Assembly (NCBI GenBank): GCA_025351485.1
Contig: JANXVU010000047.1
Location: forward strand, 1 to 33,538
Source of the DNA: Candidatus Eiseniibacteriota bacterium
Lineage (GTDB): Bacteria; Eisenbacteria; RBG-16-71-46; JACRLI01
DNA: 33,538 bases
Direction of reading: 5' to 3'
Position 1 is the stretch's first letter; the number at the start of each line of letters is the position of its first letter. A program made the position numbers and the translations under genes. The notes under the pieces are model-generated. The model searched no databases. It was given only the letters and a program-made list of their open reading frames with translations, and was not told where the DNA came from. Shown one piece after another: positions 7,799 to 14,576 of this stretch.

Positions 7799-9204
7799 TA
7801 GCCCACCGATCCTTCCATCTGCAGCTGGATCAGCCGGTTCATTTCCACGGCGTACTCCATGGGCAGTTCCTTGACGATCGGTTCGATGAAGCCGCTCACG
7901 ATCATCGCGGAGGCCTCGGGCTCCGAAAGGCCGCGGCTCATCAGGTAGAACAACTGCTCCTCGCCGATCTTGGAAACCGTGGCCTCGTGGCCCACCGAGA
8001 CGTCGTCCTCCTCGATCTCCATGTACGGGTACGTGTCGGAGCGCGACTCCTCGTCCAGGATCAGCGCGTCGCAGCGCACGGTGGACTTGCAGCCCACGGC
8101 GCCCTTGGCCACCTTGATCAGCCCGCGGTAGCCGGCCCGTCCCCCGTGCTGCGAGATGGACTTGGAGACCACGCTGGAGGTGGTGTTCGGGGCGAGGTGC
8201 ACGGCCTTGGCGCCCGCGTCCAGGTGCTGGCCTTTGCCGGCGAAGGCGATGGAGAGAACCTCGGCCTTGGCGCCCTCCTCCATCAGGTACACCGACGGGT
8301 ACTTCATGGTGAGCTTGCTGCCCAGGTTGCCGTCCACCCACTCCATGGTGGCGTTCTTGTAGGCGGCGGCGCGCTTGGTCACCAGGTTGTAGACGTTGTT
8401 GGACCAGTTCTGAATGGTGGTGTAGCGGCACCGGCCGCCCTCTTTGACGTAGATCTCCACCACCGCCGAGTGCAGCGAGTCGCTGCTGTAGGTCGGGGCG
8501 GTGCAGCCCTCCACGTAGTGCACGTAGGCGCCTTCGTCCACGATGATCAGGGTGCGCTCGAACTGGCCCATGTCCTTGGTGTTGATCCGGAAGTAGGCCT
8601 GCAGCGGCACGTCCACCTTGACGCCCTTGGGCACGTAGATGAACGACCCGCCCGACCACACCGCGGTGTTGAGCGCGGCGAACTTGTTGTCGGCCGAGGG
8701 GATCAGCTTGCCGAAGTACTCCTTGAACAAGTGCTCGTGCTCCTTGAGCCCGTGGTCGGCGGACAGGAACAGCACGCCCTTCTTTTCCAAGTCTTCCTTG
8801 ATCTTGTGGTAGACCACTTCGGAGTCGTACTGCGCGCCGACGCCGGAAAGGAACTTCTGCTCGGCCTCGGGAATGCCCAACCGGTCGAAGGTGCGCTTCA
8901 TGTCGGCGGGCACGTCCTCCCAGGTCTTGGCCTCTTCGTCGGTCGGCTTCACGTAGTAGTAGATGTCCTGGAAGTTGATCGCCCCGACGTCCCCGCCCCA
9001 GGTGGGCATGGGCTTGGCCAGGAAGATGTCCAGCGCCTTGTGGCGGGTGTCGCGCATCCACTCGGGCTCGCCCTTCATGCGCGAGATCTCGTCCACGATG
9101 GAGTGGTCGAGGCCCTTGCGGATCTTGAATACGTGCTGCTCGGTGTCGTGGAAACCGTACTTTTCGGTGTAGGTTTCCCGCGAGATGTCGACTGCTTCTG
9201 CCAT
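7798..9204 (-). CDS. sufB: SufB, Fe-S scaffold subunit
   Basis: The 468-residue protein is one of the most conserved SUF components and the main site of nascent cluster building. Seen: [27 protein letters not shown] at the N terminus, [45 protein letters not shown] with the conserved cysteine, and near the end [33 protein letters not shown]. The ATG at 9204 has GGAG about 8 bases upstream and gives the usual start; an in-frame ATG at 9219 has no good binding site. A 47-base gap with a hairpin separates it from sufC. Confidence 0.96.
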   Translation of the reverse strand: MAEAVDISRETYTEKYGFHDTEQHVFKIRKGLDHSIVDEISRMKGEPEWMRDTRHKALDIFLAKPMPTWGGDVGAINFQDIYYYVKPTDEEAKTWEDVPADMKRTFDRLGIPEAEQKFLSGVGAQYDSEVVYHKIKEDLEKKGVLFLSADHGLKEHEHLFKEYFGKLIPSADNKFAALNTAVWSGGSFIYVPKGVKVDVPLQAYFRINTKDMGQFERTLIIVDEGAYVHYVEGCTAPTYSSDSLHSAVVEIYVKEGGRCRYTTIQNWSNNVYNLVTKRAAAYKNATMEWVDGNLGSKLTMKYPSVYLMEEGAKAEVLSIAFAGKGQHLDAGAKAVHLAPNTTSSVVSKSISQHGGRAGYRGLIKVAKGAVGCKSTVRCDALILDEESRSDTYPYMEIEEDDVSVGHEATVSKIGEEQLFYLMSRGLSEPEASAMIVSGFIEPIVKELPMEYAVEMNRLIQLQMEGSVG

Positions 9205-9219
9205 GGTTCTTATCTCCAC

Positions 9220-9235
9220 CGCGGCCGGGGCCGCG
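9220..9235 (-). promoter_or_regulatory. Intercistronic hairpin between sufC and sufB
   Basis: CGCGGC (9220-9225) pairs with GCCGCG (9230-9235) across a CGGG loop in the only sizeable gap among sufC, B, D, S and U. It ends 15 bases before the sufB ATG. It could protect a processed 3' end or tune sufB translation; nothing in the sequence decides between these. Confidence 0.25.
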
Positions 9236-9251
9236 CGTTGGGAAACCCTGC

Positions 9252-10028
<777 letters not shown>

Positions 10029-10080
10029 GAGGCTCGTTTCCTATTCTTCGGTTTGCTATTCACATCAACGCATGCCGGGA

Positions 10081-10317
10081 TCACTTGACCCGCACGCCTT
10101 CTTCACTTCCGTCGGTCACCACCAGGCCGGCCGCGTGCTGCGCGATGCGGCTGGCCACGTACACGTAGGCCCACAGCGGGGCGCACCCGGTGAGCGTCAC
10201 GTCCTGGCCGCGATACTGCGTCCAGTCGTGCCCTTCCAGCGCCTGCTTGAACGGCGCTTCCTGCAGCAGCCCCGGAAGCACTTCGCCCAGGTCGAATTTC
10301 ACGCCCGTTTCCGCCAT
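10081..10317 (-). CDS. Small protein in SUF operon, distant resemblance to Csx3 (Crn3) fold
   Basis: The 78-residue protein starts at ATG 10317, four bases after the stop of the A-type carrier; the frame is open further up but only through that gene. I do not recognise it firmly. Residues 36-78 (RGQDVTLTGCAPLWAYVYVASRIA ... AGLVVTDGSEEGVRV) follow the shape of Csx3 proteins, in which a strand ending in Gly is followed by a P-[IL]-W-x-Y helix start and then a strand with an Asp and a final short strand. Family knowledge: Csx3/Crn3 are CRISPR-linked ring nucleases, but relatives occur outside CRISPR loci. There is no CRISPR array or cas gene in this window. One cysteine (Cys45) lies in the loop. 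A role in the SUF pathway is inferred from position only. Confidence 0.6.
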   Translation of the reverse strand: MAETGVKFDLGEVLPGLLQEAPFKQALEGHDWTQYRGQDVTLTGCAPLWAYVYVASRIAQHAAGLVVTDGSEEGVRVK

Positions 10318-10321
10318 GGCG

Positions 10322-10645
10322 CTAGATCCCGAAGCTCTCGCCGCAGGCGCAGCTTCGTTTGATGTTGGGGTTCCGGAATTTGAATCCGCCCGCCAGCAGC
10401 CCAACTTCGTAATCGAGCTCGGTGCCGTTCAAGTATAGATAGCTCTTGAGGTCCACCAGCACCCGGATGCCGTCCAGCTCGAACACCTCGTCGCCCGGTT
10501 TTTCCTTGTTGTCGAATTCCATCTTGTAGCTCATGCCGGAGCAGCCGCCCCCGGCGACGCCCAGGCGCACGGAACACTCCGACTTGCCCTCCCGCTCCAG
10601 CACCTCGCGGATGCGCTGCGCGGCGGACGGAGTCATGGTGATCAT
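10322..10645 (-). CDS. A-type Fe-S carrier (HesB/IscA/SufA/ErpA family)
   Basis: The 107-residue protein spans the whole HesB/IscA domain. The three cluster-binding cysteines are present: Cys35 in AGGGCSGMSY and Cys99 and Cys101 in the C-terminal SCACGESFGI. LNGTELDYEVGLLAGGFKFRNPN is the typical middle block. Such proteins carry clusters from the scaffold to client enzymes. ATG 10645 overlaps the TGA of the merR-like gene (ATGA) and has GGAGGAG 7 bases upstream. SufA and ErpA cannot be told apart by sequence alone. Confidence 0.93.
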   Translation of the reverse strand: MITMTPSAAQRIREVLEREGKSECSVRLGVAGGGCSGMSYKMEFDNKEKPGDEVFELDGIRVLVDLKSYLYLNGTELDYEVGLLAGGFKFRNPNIKRSCACGESFGI

Positions 10646-11211
10646 GTGCGGTTCTCCTCCGGGCTGCCCGCGGCGGGGCCGGGCTCGATCTGGATCAATT
10701 CGGGAACGCGACCGGCGCCGGAGGCCGGTTGACGATGAAGTCCCGCCACCAGCGCCGGCTGGTCCTCGGCATCGCGGTCCATGGGGCACGCCGCGCAGGC
10801 CGAAATGGCCGGCGCCGGATGGCACGAGCGGCAGGTCTGGAGATACTGGATGGACGACTCCAGTTCGCGGGCGAGCATCTCGTACTTGCGCGCCTGCGCC
10901 CTGGACTCCTCGAGCTTTTCGGCAAACACCTGGCGGAGCCGATCCATGGCCTGCGGGCCGTCGTCCTGGCTCCACCAGCTGTGCAGCAACTCCTGGATCT
11001 GGTGCAGGGACATGCCGGCCTCCTGCAGCAGCTCGATCCAGTGAATGCGCACCAGCACGTCTTCGTGAAACAACCGGAACCCACCCGTGGTGCGGCTCAC
11101 CGGCTGGAGCAGCCCCATCTCTTCATAGAGATGGAGCGCGCGCACGGATTTGCCCGACCGCTTGGCCAGGTCTCCGATCTTCAGGAGGGCGTCTTTGCGT
11201 TCAGCGCTCAT
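10642..11211 (-). CDS. MerR-family regulator with C-terminal four-cysteine motif, probable SUF operon regulator
   Basis: The 189-residue protein has an N-terminal MerR winged helix (about 11-80: LLKIGDLAKRSGKSVRALHLYEEMGLL ... GGFRLF), a long coiled coil (about 85-125) and then Cys127-x2-Cys130-x8-Cys139-x2-Cys142, followed by a low-complexity tail. MerR proteins bind DNA as dimers, and the cysteine cluster after the dimerisation helix is where family members hold metal or Fe-S clusters. It is the first gene of the SUF operon and overlaps the next gene by ATGA, so an Fe-S or metal sensor that controls the operon is the natural reading; this is inference. ATG 11211 has GAAGGA before it; ATG 11232 is possible. 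The canonical SUF regulators SufR and IscR are different families, so this would be an alternative solution. Confidence 0.85.
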   Translation of the reverse strand: MSAERKDALLKIGDLAKRSGKSVRALHLYEEMGLLQPVSRTTGGFRLFHEDVLVRIHWIELLQEAGMSLHQIQELLHSWWSQDDGPQAMDRLRQVFAEKLEESRAQARKYEMLARELESSIQYLQTCRSCHPAPAISACAACPMDRDAEDQPALVAGLHRQPASGAGRVPELIQIEPGPAAGSPEENRT

Positions 11212-11236
11212 CGTCGAATCCTTCGCTCTCATTCAT

Positions 11237-11252
11237 ACCCTTACGTATGGGT
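11237..11252. promoter_or_regulatory. Palindromic operator candidate of the SUF operon
   Basis: On the plus strand this reads ACCCTTACGTATGGGT, a 16-base palindrome with one non-matching symmetrical pair. It lies 14 bases downstream of the -10 element at 11272-11267, between promoter and first start codon, where a bound protein would block transcription. The MerR-like first gene product is the obvious candidate, although MerR operators classically lie inside the spacer. Confidence 0.45.
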
Positions 11253-11266
11253 CAGATTCAAAATAG

Positions 11267-11295
11267 AACATACTTCACCCTAATCGGCAAGTCAA
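11267..11295 (-). promoter_or_regulatory. Sigma-70-type promoter of the SUF operon
   Basis: On the minus strand, TTGACT (11295-11290), a 17-base spacer and TATGTT (11272-11267) give five and four matches to the consensus. Transcription would begin near 11260, about 50 bases before the ATG at 11211. This is the only good promoter seen ahead of the co-directional SUF genes. Confidence 0.55.
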
Positions 11296-11323
11296 GACCC
11301 AAGCGTTTGGATGCCACAAATGG

Positions 11324-11357
11324 CACAGGGGCGCGGGCGAAAGCCCGAGCCCCTGCG
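11324..11357 (-). terminator. GC-rich hairpin after the DUF4384 gene
   Basis: CAGGGGC (11326-11332) pairs with GCCCCTG (11349-11355), and inside it GGGC pairs with GCCC around a four-base loop, with a single mismatch between the two stems. It lies 25 bases beyond the stop at 11380 on the minus strand and before the SUF promoter. No T-run follows, so it may be a weak or Rho-assisted terminator. Confidence 0.4.
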
Positions 11358-11379
11358 CCTGGAATGAGTTGTGTTTCGA

Positions 11380-12801
11380 TTATTTCCCGTAGAACCTGCG
11401 GCCTTCGCCCCTGTCCCGGGCGCTGGCTCCGTCCCGGGGCTGCGCCTTGGGCTGGTCCGGCTGAGCCGGTGGGGCTGCCTTGGGCTCATCCCGGGGAGGC
11501 GGCTTGGGCTCCTCGCGGGGCGCCGGCCTGGGCTCGTCCCGCGGAGGGTTGCGCGGCTCCTCCCGCGGCTTGACCTCGTCGCGAACACGACCCTCGCCCT
11601 TGCGATCGGTGGGCGGATCCTCCCGGCGGCGCCGAACGATGCCGCCGTCGTCAGGCTTGGCGGGCGGCGTCTTTTCCACGGGAGGCCGGCGGTCGTAGTG
11701 CGGCGGTCCCGGGACCTCGTGGCTGCGGTCGCGGAATCTCACCGTCTCGTCGCCGCTCGGAGTCTTGCCGACCGGCGGCTTCACCGGCCGCTGGCGCACG
11801 CGGTCGCGCTCGTCCTTCGAGGGGCTCCTCGGCTTGCCCGAGCCTCCCCGGGGCGCCGTGAAGTAGCCTCCCGAGCCTCCCCCGGCCTTGGGATCTTCGC
11901 CGGGATTCTTCTTCCAGAGCACCCGCCGGTCAAAAGTGTCCTTGAACCTCACCCAACCGTCGTCGCTGCTCCAGCGCTGCTTGTACCCGTAGAAGCGCGG
12001 CGCGCAGTCCGCGCGCCGGAAGTAGTACCAATAGGGGTTGTGGTAGTAAGGGTATCCGCGGCGCCAACGCCAGTCGTAGTCCACCCGGATCTCGAACACC
12101 GAACATACGGACTGGTAGGGATCATGGTACATGTCCGCGTTCGGGCCGTGACAGTCGTTGCACAGGAAGCGCGGGTAGGCGACCTTGCGTTCCACGTAGA
12201 AACTGGTGTAGGCCGCCGCGTAGCAATCCTGTTCATCGCAATCGTAGGGAAGGATGGAGCGGTTGATGCGCTCCATTCCCAGGTACGGGTCCCCCACGAT
12301 GTGCCCGCCCTCCCGCCAGCCGGTCTCCGAATCCACGCCGTCCTGGGACGGGTCGTACTCGGGGTCCATGTAGTCCGGCAACTGCTGGAAGGGCTCCCGG
12401 CTGGCCAGGGCCTGGATGTATTCGATGCCCGGGGGCCCGTCGACGACCAGGTCGTAGCTGGACCGGGGCGCCGGCAGCACGTACTCGCGGCCACCCTCGA
12501 CCCAGTGCGGATCCAGGGGCCGGTATGGATAGAGCAGGTGGACGTTGCCCTGGGTGTCCACGTTGTAGATCACCGCGTAGCAGTCCCCCGAGGCGCGAAA
12601 GTGAACGCGGATGGGATCTCCCGTGTGATAGACCGCCCCATCACCCCGGTCGGTCCAGACATCCATGACCAGTTCCCCATCCGCGTGAATGCGGCGAACA
12701 TCCCTGTCCGGTGAGGAGGATGCCTTGACCGCGACCGCGCCCGCCGGCGCCGCGAGGAGCGCGGACAGCGCGAGTAGGAGCCACACAATCCTGGGTCGCA
12801 T
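11380..12801 (-). CDS. Secreted DUF4384-type protein with CxxCH motif and charged proline-rich tail
   Basis: The protein has 473 residues with a signal peptide (MRPRIVWLLLALSALLAAPAGAVA). Residues about 30-125 fit DUF4384 (VYHTGDPIRVHFRASGDCYAVIYNVDTQG, then LLYP and YDLVVDGPPG), a domain often fused to secreted or stress-linked proteins of unclear role. The middle is rich in Tyr, Trp and Cys and has CNDCH at 214-218, a possible c-heme attachment site, near CDEQDC at 188-193. Residues about 320-465 are Pro/Arg/Glu/Asp repeats of the PREEP/PRDEP kind and should be disordered. ATG 12825, two bases after the lipoprotein stop, is in frame, but the start at 12801 gives the clean signal peptide. 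It is the second gene behind the sigma-54 promoter. Confidence 0.8.
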   Translation of the reverse strand: MRPRIVWLLLALSALLAAPAGAVAVKASSSPDRDVRRIHADGELVMDVWTDRGDGAVYHTGDPIRVHFRASGDCYAVIYNVDTQGNVHLLYPYRPLDPHWVEGGREYVLPAPRSSYDLVVDGPPGIEYIQALASREPFQQLPDYMDPEYDPSQDGVDSETGWREGGHIVGDPYLGMERINRSILPYDCDEQDCYAAAYTSFYVERKVAYPRFLCNDCHGPNADMYHDPYQSVCSVFEIRVDYDWRWRRGYPYYHNPYWYYFRRADCAPRFYGYKQRWSSDDGWVRFKDTFDRRVLWKKNPGEDPKAGGGSGGYFTAPRGGSGKPRSPSKDERDRVRQRPVKPPVGKTPSGDETVRFRDRSHEVPGPPHYDRRPPVEKTPPAKPDDGGIVRRRREDPPTDRKGEGRVRDEVKPREEPRNPPRDEPRPAPREEPKPPPRDEPKAAPPAQPDQPKAQPRDGASARDRGEGRRFYGK

Positions 12802-12827
12802 GATCCCGCCTGACCTTTCTGCCATTG

Positions 12828-13628
12828 TCAGCGGCTCGCCCGGGCGATTTGCGCGGGCGGGCCCACCTTGAGTTCGCGATTGCTCTTGTCCACCTGGTAG
12901 GCCCAGTCGAGCACCACCGAATCGGTCGTAACCTGCTTCACGAACACCTTCGCATAGTGGTCGTCGTCGGTCCAGATCACGTAAGTGTGCTGCGGAACGA
13001 GCTCCAGCTGGCCGCCAAAAAGCCAGCCTGCGGTCGGAGCGAAGTCGTACTGCGAGATCCCGCCCGTGGTCACCCCGGCATCCTGGATCCCGGTCTGGCC
13101 ACTGCCGGCCACCAGATAGTTGTGGCCCGGGGGCGCCAGGTAGTAGACATCCGCATGCCCCGAGTTCCGTCCCACCAGGCTGAACGTCGCGAAGTGAATA
13201 CCATTCGCGGACTCGTAGTTCCCGTGCCGGGCGGTTTCGAAGTAGGCGTTGAACACTTCCAGGTCGCGGCCTTCGGGCCGAGGCGTGTCGTGCACGTTCT
13301 CGGTCGAGAGTTCGCTTTCCCGCCCCGAGGAGCTGACCGCGGTCACGGCGTACCAGTAGGTGGAGCCGTTCTGCACGTCGGAGTCCACGTAGCTCGTGTT
13401 GCGGGTCGAAGCCAGCGGGTTGTAGGGCCCGGTGGCGCCCTTCACCGAGTAATACACTTCGTAGTGGTCCAGGTCCCTCTCGGTGTTCTCCAGCCAGTAG
13501 AGGGTGACCTTGTGGTCCCCGGTGACGCTGTAGACGCCCCGCGGAGTCGCGGGAGCACGATTGTTGTCGGAGCCGCACCCGGCCGCAAATGGCGCCAGGA
13601 GGAGCAGAGCCAGGAGTGTTGATTTCAT
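12828..13628 (-). CDS. Lipoprotein with fibronectin type III domain
   Basis: The 266-residue protein begins with a lipoprotein signal (MKSTLLALLLLAPFAAGC, acylated Cys18 by the lipobox FAAGC) and a short Ser/Asp/Asn linker. An FN3 domain follows at about 24-115 (PRGVYSVTGDHKVTLYWLENTERDLDHYEVYYS ... YVDSDVQNGSTYWYAVTAVSSSGRES). The C-terminal 145 residues are a beta-rich region that I do not recognise. It should sit in the envelope. ATG 13628 has a purine-rich GGAAGGGGG upstream; the open frame extends to 13901 but runs through the promoter region. Its sigma-54 promoter ends only 34 bases before the start. Confidence 0.85.
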   Translation of the reverse strand: MKSTLLALLLLAPFAAGCGSDNNRAPATPRGVYSVTGDHKVTLYWLENTERDLDHYEVYYSVKGATGPYNPLASTRNTSYVDSDVQNGSTYWYAVTAVSSSGRESELSTENVHDTPRPEGRDLEVFNAYFETARHGNYESANGIHFATFSLVGRNSGHADVYYLAPPGHNYLVAGSGQTGIQDAGVTTGGISQYDFAPTAGWLFGGQLELVPQHTYVIWTDDDHYAKVFVKQVTTDSVVLDWAYQVDKSNRELKVGPPAQIARASR

Positions 13629-13661
13629 TCGCCGGTTTCCCCCTTCCATGCCCCACACAAC

Positions 13662-13677
13662 TGCATGGCCCGTGCCA
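13662..13677 (-). promoter_or_regulatory. Sigma-54 promoter of the lipoprotein-DUF4384 operon
   Basis: On the minus strand this reads TGGCACGGGCCATGCA. It has the -24 GG and -12 GC dinucleotides exactly 10 bases apart and differs from TGGCACG-N4-TTGCA at one base (A for the first T). Transcription would begin near 13651, leaving a leader of about 23 bases with a ribosome-binding site before ATG 13628. A sigma-54 activator gene lies just upstream in the same direction. Confidence 0.75.
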
Positions 13678-13784
13678 CGGAAGGAAGCAACGCGAGGGTC
13701 CCTCCAAAGAGCCTGCGACGGAAGGGCTTGCGGCGGGAACTCCTCCCGGCCCGCGCACGCCCACAAGGGCCGGAAGGCCCCACA

Positions 13785-13795
13785 GGTGTGACACC
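13785..13795. promoter_or_regulatory. Small dyad upstream of the sigma-54 promoter
   Basis: GGTGT and ACACC flank a single G. It lies about 110-120 bases upstream of the sigma-54 -24 element, within the usual range for enhancer sites, and shares GTGTG with the longer dyad next to it. Confidence 0.3.
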
Positions 13796-13805
13796 GCGGC
13801 AGACC

Positions 13806-13825
13806 GTGTGGCAGGCGCGCCACAC
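13806..13825. promoter_or_regulatory. Putative enhancer (UAS) dyad for the sigma-54 activator
   Basis: GTGTGGC and GCCACAC are perfect seven-base arms separated by six bases. The centre is about 165 bases upstream of the predicted sigma-54 start, a normal distance for an activator that works by DNA looping. The geometry, two arms in one double turn, resembles NtrC-type sites bound by Fis-like helix-turn-helix domains. Confidence 0.5.
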
Positions 13826-13841
13826 TGAGGGACGAAAACGA

Positions 13842-13873
13842 CAAGGCCGCGGTTCGTGAGAACCGCGGCCTTG
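13842..13873 (-). terminator. Perfect 14-bp hairpin, terminator-like on the minus strand
   Basis: CAAGGCCGCGGTTC (13842-13855) and its exact complement (13860-13873) flank four bases, GTGA on the plus strand. On the minus strand the stem is followed by TCGTTTTCG, a broken T-run, and preceded by TTTTTGGG. It matches the design of the hairpin at 1172-1203. It directly follows the folded region at 13882-13968 on the minus strand and comes before the enhancer dyads. Confidence 0.5.
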
Positions 13874-13881
13874 CCCAAAAA

Positions 13882-13968
13882 GGTGGGACATCAGCCTCCA
13901 CACCGGAGGCTCAGCCTGGACATTTGCCCATTGGTGGTCTGAAGCCCGCCAATCGCTGATGTCTCACC
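13882..13968 (-). ncRNA. Possible three-way-junction RNA
   Basis: Fourteen bases at 13882-13895 pair with 13955-13968 (one G-U or A-C pair, depending on strand), closing a region that holds two further hairpins: 13893-13899 with 13905-13911 (seven pairs, ACACC loop on the plus strand) and 13930-13937 with 13946-13953 (eight pairs, one wobble). The first inner hairpin competes for the last three bases of the outer stem. On the minus strand the fold is followed at once by the terminator-like hairpin, so a short RNA ending near 13835 is plausible. I found no good promoter upstream. Strand and function are uncertain. Confidence 0.4.
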
Positions 13969-14576
13969 CGCAACAAACTCTTATCCCAAACGCCGCCTCT
14001 CGGGACGGAACACTTTCAGCCTTCACGAAGAAGGTGCGCGCTCGGTGGCAGACGTCAACGGATTCGCCGTGCGCATTTCGAACCCGCCAGCAGGCCGGGA
14101 TCCCCTATCCACGAAGCGGCCCACTCGCCCACCCTCCTCGAGATGCTTGCTGATCAGGATGCGTGGAGTCTTTGCGCGCACTTAAGACTTCAAAGAACGA
14201 TTCAAATCGAAAATCGGGAACAAACCCTCCGGGCTAGTCGGTACAGCTTTCCGGATGCGTCTTGTGGACCGGGCCTAAGCCTGATCTGGAAACCTGACAC
14301 CCGACTAGCCCAGATGGAGTTTGTTTTTGGAGGTCCCCCCCCTCCGCAATCCAAGCATCGCAACCCGCGTGCCAATGGCGCGGAATTCGGCCAGTTTCAC
14401 GTTTCACAGCGCAAGCCGCTGCAAGACAATGCGATACAAATCAGGTCCCGGACGCGCACGAATGCGTACCCCGACGACCCGGGCTGTTCAACTATGAAGA
14501 GTGTTTACAACGAGAATGAAATGAGAACAAGATTCGAGGCGGGTATTGGAATTGCGGTTGTAAAGAAAGTTAATAC
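13969..14576. other. Gene-free intergenic stretch
   Basis: Open frames exist on the plus strand, the longest at 14143-14580, but they have no ribosome-binding site, no recognisable domain and an ordinary-chance composition, so I call no gene. The stretch is less GC-rich than its surroundings, particularly beyond 14480, where the plus strand is A-rich. It includes the long inverted repeat at 14220-14324 and a run of eight C at 14335-14342. Confidence 0.5.
14220..14324. repeat. Long inverted repeat with nested pairing
   Basis: GGGCTAGTCGG (14231-14241) and its exact complement (14301-14311) enclose 59 bases, within which TTTCC (14248-14252) pairs with GGAAA (14288-14292). Outside, ACAAA (14220-14224) and TTTGT (14320-14324) continue the arms, with CTCC and GGAG pairing between them across bulges. 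It could be a structured RNA or a remnant of a small mobile repeat. I saw no second copy in the window. Confidence 0.45.

Noticed and set aside
10081-10317. Part of a CRISPR system, because of the Csx3 resemblance
   Set aside because: No repeat-spacer array and no cas gene anywhere in the window; the neighbours are all SUF genes.
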